Of a stretch of 33,091 bases of DNA, positions 1-9,064 are shown piece by piece. Below the pieces are notes generated by a model. That model was not told the DNA's origin and ran no database searches. It saw only the letters and a program-made list of their open reading frames with translations. This DNA comes from Streptomyces sp. Isolate_45. Lineage in GTDB: Bacteria > Actinomycetota > Actinomycetes > Streptomycetales > Streptomycetaceae. Location of the stretch: positions 1-33,091 of the forward strand of contig NZ_JANFAK020000098.1 of assembly GCF_024721315.2 (NCBI RefSeq), given 5' to 3'. Numbering within the stretch: position 1 is the stretch's first letter; every line of letters starts with the position of its first letter. A program made the position numbers and the translations under genes.

Positions 1-15
1 CCGCGGCGGGCCCGC

Positions 16-588
16 TCACGGGACCCGCGCCGGGGCCGGCGGGCGGGCGGAGATCTGGAGCAGGGCCGGCTGCGGCGCGGCGGCCGCCTCGAGCTCCACC
101 CGGGTCACCTCGGGAGCGAAGGCGGCGAGGGTGTCCTCGACCGTCCGCGGCGCACCGGAACCGGCCGCGGAGCCGGCCCCGGAGGAGCAGCCGCAGCCGG
201 AACCCGCCGCCGCGGGCCGCAGCCGCAGCACCCCGGTGCTCTCGTCGAAGCCGAGCAGCTCCACCGGGTCGCCCGCGTGGTCCAGAGCCCGCGCGATGCG
301 GGTGTGCACGTCCTCCGGGTGCAGGTCGTGCAGGGTCAGCAGGCTCGCCACGAGCTCGTCGTCGAGCAGTTCCGCCGGCAGCCCGCCCGCCGGACCGCCC
401 GGCACGACGCCGCCCGTGGCGCCGAGCCGTTCCACGATCCGGGCGAGCCCGGCACCGTAGAAGTCCATGAGGACGCGCACCAGTTCCTCGGCCGCCGCGC
501 ACGCCTCCCGGTCACCGGACCCGGCGATCCGGTCGAGCACCTCGTCCACCCGCTGTCCCGCCTGCCGGGCGTCGGTCGGGGCGCTCAT
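16..588 (-). CDS. NifU-like hydrogenase-associated protein
   Basis: 190-residue protein, last gene of the hydrogenase operon inside this window. Its ATG overlaps the stop of the large-subunit gene (ATGA, 585-588), which fixes the start and implies coupled translation. The N-terminal half is helical and acidic; residues 117-165 resemble the C-terminal NifU (Fe-S scaffold) fold, with VLRLRP followed by a Cys pair (GCGCSS, Cys132 and Cys134) and TLAAFAPEVTRVE. Classical NifU domains carry CxxC; here the pair is CxC inside a Gly/Ser-rich insertion, so cluster binding is not assured. NifU-like proteins often accompany actinobacterial group 1h hydrogenases, where a role in Fe-S delivery or assembly is presumed. 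The tail after residue 168 is Ala/Pro-rich. Family assignment is moderately sure; function is inferred from context. Confidence 0.75.
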   Translation of the reverse strand: MSAPTDARQAGQRVDEVLDRIAGSGDREACAAAEELVRVLMDFYGAGLARIVERLGATGGVVPGGPAGGLPAELLDDELVASLLTLHDLHPEDVHTRIARALDHAGDPVELLGFDESTGVLRLRPAAAGSGCGCSSGAGSAAGSGAPRTVEDTLAAFAPEVTRVELEAAAAPQPALLQISARPPAPARVP

Positions 589-2369
589 CCGCCCAGTCCG
601 CTCAGGCCGGTGGGGACGTGCATCGTCTTCACGGTCTTGCCGCCGCCGACGTACATGTGGACGCCGCACGGCAGACAGGGGTCGAAGCTGCGCACGGCCC
701 GCATGATGTCGATGCCCTTGAAGTTCTCCGGGGTGTTCTCCTCGAAGATCGGGGTGTTCTGCACCGCGTCCTCGTACGGCCCCGGTGTGCCGAAGGTGTC
801 GCGGGTGCTCGCGTTCCACGGGGTCGGCGGGTAGGGGTGGTAGTTGGCGATCTTGCCGTCGCGGATCACCATGTGGTGCGAGAGGACCCCGCGCACGGCC
901 TCGGTGAAGCCGACGCCCAGACCCTCGTCCGGCACCTCGAACTTCTCCCAGGTCTGGGTGCGCCCGGCGCGGACCTCGGCCAGGCCCTTCTCGGCGCAGT
1001 GCAGCGCGATGGCGGCGGCGTACGCCTGGAAGTACGTGCGGGCGCGGTTGCGTTCCAGCGCGTTGCTCCACTTCGGGATCTTCCACTCGAAGCGGGTCTC
1101 GGGCTTGGTCATCGTCCGGGGCAGGGTGATGACGACGCTGTGCCCGGTGGCCTGGACGTAGTCGGTGTGGACCAGGCCGGACAGGGCCGTCGACCACAGG
1201 CGGGCGAGGGGGCCGCCCCCGGTGTCCAGGGCGAGGTGGTCCTTGCCGTCGAACCAGCGGGGCGACATCACCCAGCTGTACTTGTCGTCGAAGTTCCGCT
1301 TCTGCGGGGCCGGGATGGTGTGCTGGTTCCACGGGTGACGCGGGTCGACCGGGTTGCCGAGCGGGTCGTGCGTGACGAACTGCTCCCGGCCCTCCCAGTC
1401 GTCGTAGTACGAGCTGCCCAGCAGGATGCGGATGCCGAGGTTGATCTCGGTGAGGTCGTTGGTGACCAACTTGCCGTCCACCACCACGCCCGGGGTGACG
1501 AACATCTTGCGTCCCCAGTCGGTCATGTTGGCGTACGTGAAGTCGCAGTGCTCGGGGTCGTTGAGCGCACCCCAACAACCCAGCAGCACCCGGCGCCGGC
1601 CGACTTCCTCGTAGCCCGGCAGGGCCTCGTAGAAGAAGTCGAACAGGTCGTCGTGCAGGGGCACCACGCGCTTCATGAACTCGCAGTACCGCATGAGGCG
1701 GCTCATGTAGTCCGTGAACAGTTGGACCGAGGCGATCGTGCCGACGCCGCCCGGGTAGAGCGTGGAGGGGTGCACGTGACGGCCCTCCATCAGGCAGAAC
1801 ATCTCCCGCGTGTAGCGGCTGACCTGCAGCGCCTCGCGGTAGAACTCGCCCTCGATGGGGTTGAGCGAGCGCATGATGTCGGCGATGGTCTTGAAGCCGT
1901 GTTCCCCGGCGTGCGGAGCGGGCGTGCGCTCGGCCAGCTCCAGGACGCCGGGGTTGGTCTCACGGACCATCTTCTCGCAGTAGTCGACCCCGACCAGGTT
2001 CTCCTGGAAGATGTTGTGGTCGAACATGTACTCCGCGGACTCGCCCAGGTTGATGATCCACTCGGCGAGGTGGGGCGGCTTCACCCCGTAGGCCATGTTC
2101 TGCGCGTACACGGAGCACGTCGCGTGGTTGTCACCGCAGATCCCGCAGATGCGGCTGGTGATGAAGTGCGCGTCCCGGGGGTCCTTGCCGCGCATGAAGA
2201 CGCTGTACCCGCGGAAGACCGAGGAGGTGCTGTAGCACTCCGCGACCCGCTTCTGCTTGAAGTCGATCTTCGTGTGGATGCCGAGACTGCCCACGATCCG
2301 GGTGATCGGATCCCAGGCCATCTCCACCAGACCGCTGCCGTCCGCGGCCGCCTTCGTCTTCGGTGCCAT
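585..2369 (-). CDS. hhyL: [NiFe]-hydrogenase large subunit, group 1h (high-affinity H2 uptake)
   Basis: 594 residues, catalytic subunit that splits H2 at a NiFe(CN)2CO site. The L1 motif RICGICGDNH gives Cys75 and Cys78 with His82. The C-terminal L2 motif DPCLPCGVH gives Cys565 and Cys568, with His571 as the expected maturation-protease cleavage site; 23 residues follow and would be removed after nickel insertion. Length and motifs fit the actinobacterial high-affinity (former group 5, Hhy or Huc) class, which oxidises atmospheric H2 during sporulation or starvation. It lies 63 bp downstream of the small-subunit gene and overlaps the NifU-like gene by 4 bp. The ATG at 2369 sits behind a modest GAAGGG ribosome-binding sequence. 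Family very sure; exact subgroup from motif pattern and neighbours. Confidence 0.95.
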   Translation of the reverse strand: MAPKTKAAADGSGLVEMAWDPITRIVGSLGIHTKIDFKQKRVAECYSTSSVFRGYSVFMRGKDPRDAHFITSRICGICGDNHATCSVYAQNMAYGVKPPHLAEWIINLGESAEYMFDHNIFQENLVGVDYCEKMVRETNPGVLELAERTPAPHAGEHGFKTIADIMRSLNPIEGEFYREALQVSRYTREMFCLMEGRHVHPSTLYPGGVGTIASVQLFTDYMSRLMRYCEFMKRVVPLHDDLFDFFYEALPGYEEVGRRRVLLGCWGALNDPEHCDFTYANMTDWGRKMFVTPGVVVDGKLVTNDLTEINLGIRILLGSSYYDDWEGREQFVTHDPLGNPVDPRHPWNQHTIPAPQKRNFDDKYSWVMSPRWFDGKDHLALDTGGGPLARLWSTALSGLVHTDYVQATGHSVVITLPRTMTKPETRFEWKIPKWSNALERNRARTYFQAYAAAIALHCAEKGLAEVRAGRTQTWEKFEVPDEGLGVGFTEAVRGVLSHHMVIRDGKIANYHPYPPTPWNASTRDTFGTPGPYEDAVQNTPIFEENTPENFKGIDIMRAVRSFDPCLPCGVHMYVGGGKTVKTMHVPTGLSGLGG

Positions 2370-2432
2370 CGTCTCTGCCGTGACCCTTCTTCGGTGCCGA
2401 GTTCCTGAACGGGATGGGGACGTGCCGGGCCG

Positions 2433-3488
<1,056 letters not shown>

Positions 3489-3573
3489 GGGGATGCCTCC
3501 TTGGGGCTCCTTGGGGAGAAGATCGGGGAGGGGGAGCGGAGGGTGCCGGTCTCCGCGGATCCCACCTTTCTTG

Positions 3574-5430
3574 CTAACAGCCCGCCGGCCGGGGTGCTCC
3601 GTCATGTGCGGCCAGTCCAGTGACGCCGGCCGTACCGGAGCCCCGCGGGACACCGCTGACGCCCGCGTTGCCCCCGTTGCCCCCGTTGCCCGCGTTGCCC
3701 GCGTCGGCGCCCGGCCGCGCGGGAGGCGCCGTCGCCTGCCGGCCCGGCACGGCGCGCGCGAGGTGTTCCGGCGTGGCCGTGGGCGTCTCCTTGCGCACGA
3801 AGGCCCGCCGCAGCGCGTGGTACGGAGCCGCGGGGTCGAAGAAGGTCCGGCGCATCGCCGCCAGCTCCGCCTCCCGGTACGCGGCCAGCGGCCGGGCCGC
3901 CTCGTCCCGCTCGCGCCGCTCCTTCTTCGCCGCGATCCTGGACTGGGTGGCGGGCAGCGCCGCGAGCTGCGCCGCCAGCCGGGCCGTCGCGACCGCGAAC
4001 GCCGCCGGCGAGCAGGGGAGCGTACGGTCGACCAGCCCGAGCCCGACGGCGGCGTCCGCGCTCAGCGGGAGCGCCTCCGAGGTGAGCCGCTCCGCGACAC
4101 CCGCCCCCACGCGGCGCGGGAGGGTGTACGTCCAGTACTCCGAACCGTGCAGGCCCATCAGGCGGTAGTGCGGGTTCAGCACGACCCCCGAACGGCACCA
4201 CACCTCGTCGGCGGCGAGCGCCAGGAACGCCCCTCCGGCGGCCGCGTTGCCGCCGAGCGCGGCGACGACCAGCCGGTCGGTGGTGGTCAGGACGGCCTCC
4301 ACCAGGTCGTCCATGGCGTTGATGTTGGCCCAGGACTCCTCGGCCGGGTCCTGCGCCGCCTCGATCACGCCCAGATGGATGCCGTTCGAGAAGAAGTCCC
4401 GCCCGCCGCCCAGGACCAGCACCGAAGTGGGACGGGTACAGGCCGTCCGGTACGCCTCCAGCAGCCGCCGGCACCGGTCCGTGCTCATGGCCCCGCCGGG
4501 GAACGCGAAGGACAGGAAGCCCGTCTGCCCTTCCTCCCGGTAACCGATGTCGGACCACGTGCGCCGGCCCGGGTTGGTGTGCAGCGGCGCCGGGCGTTCC
4601 CGTAGCGCGGGCAACCGGTCGGCGAGCGCGACGTCGGCGGGCAGCTTGAGGGGAACCGGGCCGCCCGGGGTGCGGCGGGCCCGCAGCTCCGGGATCCACA
4701 CCGCGCCGTCGGTCGTGGCCCGGCACACCGCCCCCGCCCGGGTCGCGAGCAACTCCCCGGGCCGGCCGCGCAGGCGGTCCTCCGGGTGGCCGCCGTGCAG
4801 GTACCACTCGCCGCCGAGGAGCTCGTCCCGTACGCCCGGCTGGGAGTCGGCGGCCCGCAGCACGCGCAGGACCCGCTCGGTGGAGTCCACCTCCCAGTCG
4901 ATGCGGCGGCACTCCTGGCGCAGGTGGGGACGGGTCCGGGCGGTCGCCGGGTCCTGCGGCCGCGGGGTGTGCGTACCGGAGGCGAAGCGGTCGACGGCGA
5001 GCAGGACGGCCTCCAGGGCGGCGTCGGCGATCTCGCCCCGGTACAGGTCGCTCTTGCCGACCGGGGGCACGGCGCACTCCACGGAGGCCCACACGTCACC
5101 GGCGTCCATCTCCGCACCCGCCTGCAGGACGGTGACGCCCCAGCGGGCCACCCGCTCCTGTACGGCCCGGTCGAGGGACGACGGACCCCGGTCACCGACC
5201 GGCCCCGGATGCACGACCAGGCAGGTGTGCGACGCCCACACCTCCTCGGGGATCGCCGTCCTGAGCATCGGCGCGATCACGAGGTCGGGGGCGTGGCGGC
5301 GGACGGCGTCCGTCAGGGAGACGTGGGGCAGGGCCAGTTCGACCGCCACCCGGTGACCGTGGTCCCGCAGCTCGGCGTGGACCCGCTGCGTGAGACTGTT
5401 GAACGCACTCGCGACGAGCAGGACGTACAC
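3574..5430 (-). CDS. hypX: HypX-type hydrogenase maturation factor (formyltransferase plus crotonase-like)
   Basis: 618 residues. HypX makes the CO ligand of the NiFe site from N10-formyl-tetrahydrofolate, via formyl-CoA, under aerobic conditions. Residues 1-290 are formyltransferase-like with HPGPVGDRGPSSLD (74-87) in the folate-binding region. Residues 300-540 are crotonase-like, with GGGRDFFSNGIHLG (341-354) and GGNAAAGGAFLALAAD (393-408) lining the CoA site. The last 60 residues are low complexity (repeats of GNAG/GNGG) and not part of the known fold. GTG at 5430 is preceded by GGGAG at 5436-5440. First gene of the visible operon, same strand as hhyS and hhyL. Family assignment is strong; involvement in this hydrogenase follows from position. 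Confidence 0.92.
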   Translation of the reverse strand: MYVLLVASAFNSLTQRVHAELRDHGHRVAVELALPHVSLTDAVRRHAPDLVIAPMLRTAIPEEVWASHTCLVVHPGPVGDRGPSSLDRAVQERVARWGVTVLQAGAEMDAGDVWASVECAVPPVGKSDLYRGEIADAALEAVLLAVDRFASGTHTPRPQDPATARTRPHLRQECRRIDWEVDSTERVLRVLRAADSQPGVRDELLGGEWYLHGGHPEDRLRGRPGELLATRAGAVCRATTDGAVWIPELRARRTPGGPVPLKLPADVALADRLPALRERPAPLHTNPGRRTWSDIGYREEGQTGFLSFAFPGGAMSTDRCRRLLEAYRTACTRPTSVLVLGGGRDFFSNGIHLGVIEAAQDPAEESWANINAMDDLVEAVLTTTDRLVVAALGGNAAAGGAFLALAADEVWCRSGVVLNPHYRLMGLHGSEYWTYTLPRRVGAGVAERLTSEALPLSADAAVGLGLVDRTLPCSPAAFAVATARLAAQLAALPATQSRIAAKKERRERDEAARPLAAYREAELAAMRRTFFDPAAPYHALRRAFVRKETPTATPEHLARAVPGRQATAPPARPGADAGNAGNGGNGGNAGVSGVPRGSGTAGVTGLAAHDGAPRPAGC

Positions 5431-5492
5431 GTGAACTCCCAGCGGCGGCCCGACGCCGGAACGGCATCGCGCCCGGCCTGATTCGCGGTTCG

Positions 5493-5536
5493 TGACCGGA
5501 ACATGACCGGCCGCCTGAGATGGTCGGGTACGGTCA
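5493..5536. promoter_or_regulatory. Repeated TGACCGG motif upstream of the hydrogenase operon
   Basis: TGACCGG occurs at 5493-5499 and again at 5504-5510, an 11-bp period (one helical turn), and CGGTCA in opposite orientation follows at 5531-5536. It lies 63-106 bp upstream of the hypX start, where a regulator of the hydrogenase operon could bind. I found no convincing -10/-35 pair for hypX. Operator role is a guess from spacing and position. Confidence 0.3.
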
Positions 5537-5696
5537 CGGCGCGGCGCCCGCAGCCGTGCGGGGCTGTCACTCGAAAGCGCGCCCCCAAGGGGCCGCTCGG
5601 CCGCAACCCGCGGCAGGGCCCGATCGCCCGCCCCCGGCGCGGAGCCGGGCTGTGTTGCTCCCGTGCTCCGCCACGAGCGCGCCGTACGGTGTGGCC

Positions 5697-6206
5697 GTGG
5701 CGGAACGTACGGCAGACGAGGTGGACCCGCAGACGGCCGCGGCCCACCTCAAGGAACGGCTCTACGCGACGATCACCATGATCTCCGTCGTCATCGGGCT
5801 CGCGGCGAGCGACCACGTGGACGCCCTCGGCGCCGCCCTGACGGTGGTCACGGCCTCGGCCGGCCTCTGGCTGGCCGCCCTCGTGGCCGACCAGCAGGCC
5901 CACCGGGTGACGCACGGCGCCCTCGCCCGGGGACGCGAGCTGCGCACCATGCTCTTCGTGAGCAGCCCGCTGCTGTTGTCCGCGGTCGGCCCGCTGATCC
6001 TGATCGGCCTCGCCGCCCTCGGCGTGATGTACGTCGAGACGGCCCTCCTGACGGCGGCCGGGGTCAACGTCGCCACCCTGTTCGCGTGGGGCTGCTACGG
6101 AGGCATCCGCATGGGCGGCGGCACCGCCTTCGCCCTCCTGGCCGGCGGTATCGACGCGGCGATCGGCACGGCGGTCGCGGCGGTCAAGGTCGCGGCCGGC
6201 CACTGA
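5697..6206 (+). CDS. Small integral membrane protein of unknown function
   Basis: 169 residues, divergent from hypX. The frame is open far upstream, but the earlier part is Arg/Pro-rich and not protein-like; coding character begins at GTG 5697 (VAERTADEVDP). GTG 5691 is an alternative. Four hydrophobic segments are visible: about 22-60 (IGLAASDHVDALGAALTVVT, possibly two helices), 85-112 (LFVSSPLLLSAVGPLILIGL) and 115-165. There is no catalytic motif, and I do not recognise a named family. No Shine-Dalgarno sequence precedes the start; TACGGT (TANNNT) ends 6 nt before GTG 5697, compatible with a leaderless transcript. Real gene likely, function unknown. Confidence 0.7.
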   Translation: MAERTADEVDPQTAAAHLKERLYATITMISVVIGLAASDHVDALGAALTVVTASAGLWLAALVADQQAHRVTHGALARGRELRTMLFVSSPLLLSAVGPLILIGLAALGVMYVETALLTAAGVNVATLFAWGCYGGIRMGGGTAFALLAGGIDAAIGTAVAAVKVAAGH

Positions 6207-6213
6207 CCGGCCG
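6193..6213 (+). terminator. Possible hairpin over the stop codon
   Basis: CGGCCGG (6193-6199) pairs with CCGGCCG (6207-6213) across a 7-nt loop that contains the TGA of the membrane-protein gene. No T-run follows. It could serve as a weak terminator, but GC-rich palindromes are frequent in such genomes. Confidence 0.25.
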
Positions 6214-6222
6214 ACCGGCCCC

Positions 6223-6261
6223 CGGTGATCGGCTGCGGTGATCGGCCCCGGTGATCGACCC
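6223..6261. repeat. Three tandem 13-bp repeats
   Basis: CGGTGATCGGCTG, CGGTGATCGGCCC and CGGTGATCGACCC start at 6223, 6236 and 6249 with an exact 13-bp period. They lie between the membrane-protein gene and the oleate hydratase, 106 bp upstream of the latter's start. They could be an operator array or simple slippage; nothing in the sequence decides between these. Confidence 0.6.
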
Positions 6262-6366
6262 CGGTCGGTCGGTGCTCCGGGCTCGACGGGCGGGCCGCCG
6301 GGCACGCCCCTATCGTGCACAGGGAGCGGCGGCGAACGGCCGGTGTCCGGTGGAGGGAGTTCCGGC

Positions 6367-8034
6367 ATGGCGAAGGCGTACCTGGTGGGCAGCGGGATCG
6401 CGGCCCTGTCGGCCGCGGCGTTCCTGATCCGGGACGGCGGGTTCGCGGGGTCCGACATCGTGCTCCTGGAGGAGCAGGACCGCGAGGGCGGCAGTCTGGA
6501 CGCGGCCGGCTCGCCCGCGACGGGCTACACCATGCGCGGCGGACGCATGTTCGAACTGCACTTCGAGTGCACCTACGACCTGCTCCGCTCCATCCCCTCC
6601 CTGGACGACCCGTCCAAGTCCGTGACGGCGGACACCTTCGCCTTCCACGAGGACTTCGCGTGGGACGACCACGCCCGGCTGGTCGACGCCGACGGCAGGA
6701 TCGTCGACGCGCACGGCATGGGCTTCTCCGAGCGGGACCGGCTGGAGCTGATCAAGTGCGCGGCGACGCCGGAACGCCAGTTGGACGGCAAGCGGATCAC
6801 CGACTGCTTCAACGAGGGCTTCTTCCGCACGAACTTCTGGTGGATGTGGTGCACCACCTTCGCGTTCGAACCCTGGCACAGCGCCGTCGAGTTCCACCGC
6901 TACCTGAATCGGTTCGTCCACCTCTTCAAGACGTTCGACACCATGTCGGGGATCTACCGGACCCGCTTCAACCAGTTCGACTCGATCGTGCGGCCCCTAC
7001 TGAAGTGGCTCACCGACCAGGGCGTCACCGTACGCCTCGGCACCCGGGTCACGGACCTGACGCTCGCCGGGCAAGGGGAAGGGCAAGGGGAAGGGAGCGG
7101 CCGCGGCGACGCGCTCACCGTCACCGCCCTCGCCGTCACCCGCGCGGGACGCGACGAGGAGATCGCGGTCGGTCCCGACGACCTGGTCATGGTCACCAAC
7201 GGCTCGATGACAGCCGGCTCCGCCCTGGGCGCGACCGACACCCCGGCCGTCCTCGACGCGTCCGACCCGGGCGGCTCCTGGACCTTGTGGGAGACCCTCG
7301 CCGCGAAACGGCCCGGCCTGGGCAACCCCGCGGTCTTCAACTCCTCGCCCGCTGACTCCTGCTGGGGCTCATTCACCGTCACCACGCAGGACCCCACCTT
7401 CTTCAAGCTGATGGAGGACTTCAGCGGCAGCGAGGCCGGCAAGGGCGGCCTGATCACCTTCAAGGACTCCGCCTGGCTGCTGACCATCGTCCTCAACCAC
7501 CAGCCCCACTTCCGCGACCAACCCGACGACACCTTCGTGTGGTGGGGATACGGGCTCTTCCCCGACCGGGAGGGCGACTTCGTCAGGAAGCCGATGCGGG
7601 ACTGCACCGGCAGGGAGATCCTCGACGAGGTCCTGCACCACCTGCGCTTCGAACAGGCCCCCCGGATCCTCGACACCTCGATCGTCATCCCCGCCCTGAT
7701 GCCGTACATCACCAGCCAGTTCCTGGTCCGCGGCCAAGGGGACCGGCCGCAGGTCGTGCCGGAGAAGTCGACGAACCTCGCCTTCATCGGCCAGTACGCG
7801 GAAGTGCCCGACGACGTCGTCTTCACCGTCGAGTACTCCGTGCGCACCGCCTGGACCGCGGTGGCGGGCCTGCTCCACCTCGACACCGGACCGCCGCCCG
7901 TCTTCGCGGGCCGCCGCGACCCCCGGGTCCTGGTGGAGGCCCTCGAAACGCTCCACCGACGCGGGCGCCGACCCGGAGCATCCGGAACCGGCCCGGAACG
8001 ACCGAAGCCGGCCCCGAACACCCGGGGGAGCTGA
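6367..8034 (+). CDS. Oleate hydratase (MCRA family, FAD-binding)
   Basis: 555 residues. The family adds water to the cis-9 double bond of oleate, giving 10-hydroxystearate, and needs FAD structurally. The N-terminus has the dinucleotide-binding fold (GSGIAALSAAAFLIRD, then VLLEEQDREGG), followed by YTMRGGRMFELHFECTYDLL, characteristic of the myosin-cross-reactive-antigen family. WWMWCTTFAFEPWHSA, YRTRFNQFDSI and a conserved C-terminal region around TSQFLVRGQGDRP also fit. ATG 6367 is chosen over the longer frame because GGAGGGAG (6352-6359) precedes it and the Rossmann motif starts directly after. A short in-frame duplication of a 12-nt unit (7069-7092) encodes GQGEGQGEG in a loop. Membrane-lipid or fatty-acid detoxification is the usual role. 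The stop overlaps the -35 hexamer of the left panD promoter copy. Confidence 0.93.
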   Translation: MAKAYLVGSGIAALSAAAFLIRDGGFAGSDIVLLEEQDREGGSLDAAGSPATGYTMRGGRMFELHFECTYDLLRSIPSLDDPSKSVTADTFAFHEDFAWDDHARLVDADGRIVDAHGMGFSERDRLELIKCAATPERQLDGKRITDCFNEGFFRTNFWWMWCTTFAFEPWHSAVEFHRYLNRFVHLFKTFDTMSGIYRTRFNQFDSIVRPLLKWLTDQGVTVRLGTRVTDLTLAGQGEGQGEGSGRGDALTVTALAVTRAGRDEEIAVGPDDLVMVTNGSMTAGSALGATDTPAVLDASDPGGSWTLWETLAAKRPGLGNPAVFNSSPADSCWGSFTVTTQDPTFFKLMEDFSGSEAGKGGLITFKDSAWLLTIVLNHQPHFRDQPDDTFVWWGYGLFPDREGDFVRKPMRDCTGREILDEVLHHLRFEQAPRILDTSIVIPALMPYITSQFLVRGQGDRPQVVPEKSTNLAFIGQYAEVPDDVVFTVEYSVRTAWTAVAGLLHLDTGPPPVFAGRRDPRVLVEALETLHRRGRRPGASGTGPERPKPAPNTRGS

Positions 8035-8059
8035 CCGGGCGGGCGACTCGTTGTAGGCT
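8031..8059 (+). promoter_or_regulatory. Orphaned panD-type promoter
   Basis: CTGACC (8031-8036), 17-bp spacer, TAGGCT (8054-8059), matching in spacing and position the promoter in front of panD at 20187-20215. It would now transcribe only the truncated ten-codon reading frame and the left island edge. The -35 hexamer includes the stop codon of the oleate hydratase gene. Confidence 0.55.
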
Positions 8060-8146
8060 GCGGAGACCGCCCTTGACCTGCGGAAAGCGGGCAGGGAGCA
8101 GACAATCCGGGAGTTTCCGCATGCTTCGTACCATGTTCAAGTCCAA
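8031..8146 (+). repeat. Left panD 5'-end copy, proposed attL
   Basis: This 116-bp segment matches 20187-20302 with the same overall length and roughly three quarters identity by eye. Both contain CTGACC, 17 bp, a TANNNT hexamer, the block CCCTTGACCTGC, GGCAGGGAGC, an ATG, and an identical end ATGTTCAAGTCCAA (8133-8146 here). The right copy continues into intact panD; this one stops shortly after. Interpretation: the element integrated within the first codons of panD, leaving the native promoter here and bringing a replacement 5' end on the other side. The identical 14 bp is the best candidate for the crossover core. Confidence 0.75.
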
Positions 8147-8153
8147 CACCTAG
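8121..8153 (+). pseudogene. Truncated panD start (10 codons)
   Basis: ATG at 8121 encodes MLRTMFKSNT and stops at 8151-8153. The first eight codons correspond to the MMRTMFKS start of the intact panD at 20277; the reading then departs. GGGAG precedes the ATG at a normal distance. It is best read as the severed 5' end of the original panD copy, left behind by integration. Confidence 0.75.
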
Positions 8154-8172
8154 TATCTGGGTGTTTCCGCAG

Positions 8173-8248
8173 GTCAGCGCCGTGCTGTTGGGGCCCACGT
8201 CAGCAAGTGGTCAGCATCGGTCCCGATCATGTCCCGCCGTTGCTGACC
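8173..8248. repeat. Left GTCAGC motif cluster (possible arm sites)
   Basis: GTCAGC occurs at 8173-8178, 8199-8204 and 8210-8215, and its reverse GCTGAC at 8242-8247. The segment GTCAGCAAGTGGTCAGC (8199-8215) recurs with one mismatch as GTCAGCAATTGGTCAGC at 20144-20160 near the other end. Matched short repeats at both ends suggest recombinase or excisionase arm-type binding sites. Confidence 0.5.
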
Positions 8249-8969
8249 CTCGGAGACGGCAGTGGGGAAGTCGGCGGCCTCCCACCCTGCACAGGAGACT
8301 CGGAGCTTGGGCTGCCGGTCACAGCAGGTTCTTGGGCTGCTGGAGGTACAGGGCCTGCACCAGCCGCACCGCCGATCACGGTGAAGACCGGGACCATGAT
8401 TCCCAGTAGGCCGGTGAAAGCCTTGCTCTTGGCGAGCGTCACCAGCGTAAATCCCGCATTGTCCGCTACCACCACCGCGTACGTACAGCCGCAGCCCGCA
8501 CACCCCCGCGCCGACCACCGAAAGCCTTCTCTCCTCGGGCCAGTAGACGTCCCGCAGGTGCAGGATCAGCGCGAACGCGTCCAGGACCAGCGCCGTGTCG
8601 ATCCCGAAGAGCGCGGCCTCGATGAGCTGCCCACGGACGCGTACCGCCGATCGGGGAGGCCGGCCCCAGCGCGGCGATGATCGTGAAGACCACGCCGAAG
8701 ACCACATGGCGGATGTGCAGCCCGTCGGGAGTGACCTTCTTCGGCCACCAGAAGACCTCCGCACGGATCAACCAGACGCAGAGGCGGATGAAGAGGAACG
8801 ACCCGAGGAAGCCCAGCAACAGGAAGAACAGGGGCTGCTTGCCCGGATCCAGGTCTCGCGCCGGCGCCAGTCGGCCATTGGTCAGGCCGCCCGCCTGGCC
8901 GGGAGGCCGCGCCGCTTCCGGGCGCAGACCAGGAGCCCGGCGAAGGCCACCACTGAGGCGAGATGGCAC
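8227..8969 (-). pseudogene. Frameshifted integral membrane protein
   Basis: Three reading frames together reconstruct one membrane protein. The first (from about 8969) has LFFLLLGFLGSFLFIRLCVW, then TPDGLHIRHVVFGVVFTIIA. After a shift near 8630 a second frame gives GQLIEAALFGIDTALVLDAF and LILHLRDVYWPEERRLSV. After a shift near 8478 a third gives AVVVADNAGFTLVTLAKSKA and GIMVPVFTVIGGAAGAG and ends at 8227. The pattern resembles a common streptomycete membrane-protein family of unknown function (GLHIHH and LILHLKDVYW-type motifs). Two independent shifts suggest true decay, consistent with its place at the island edge, though sequencing error cannot be excluded. The start is uncertain because the N-terminal stretch is Pro/Arg-rich. 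Confidence 0.65.
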
Positions 8970-9064
8970 CCGCTAGGGAGGCGCTGCGGAACCGTGGCGC
9001 CTTCCGGCGCCGGACCACGGGAGACCCGACCGGGACTGGGCATACGAGGTGCACCGGCGACCCC

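Noticed and set aside
618..2408. Long open frame of nearly 600 codons opposite the hydrogenase large subunit
   Set aside because: Antisense shadow of a strongly biased high-GC gene; Arg/Val/His-rich composition and no domain.
8031..8153. The left panD copy as a functional short peptide gene
   Set aside because: Its first eight codons match panD and it stops immediately after the repeat; a severed gene end is the simpler explanation.
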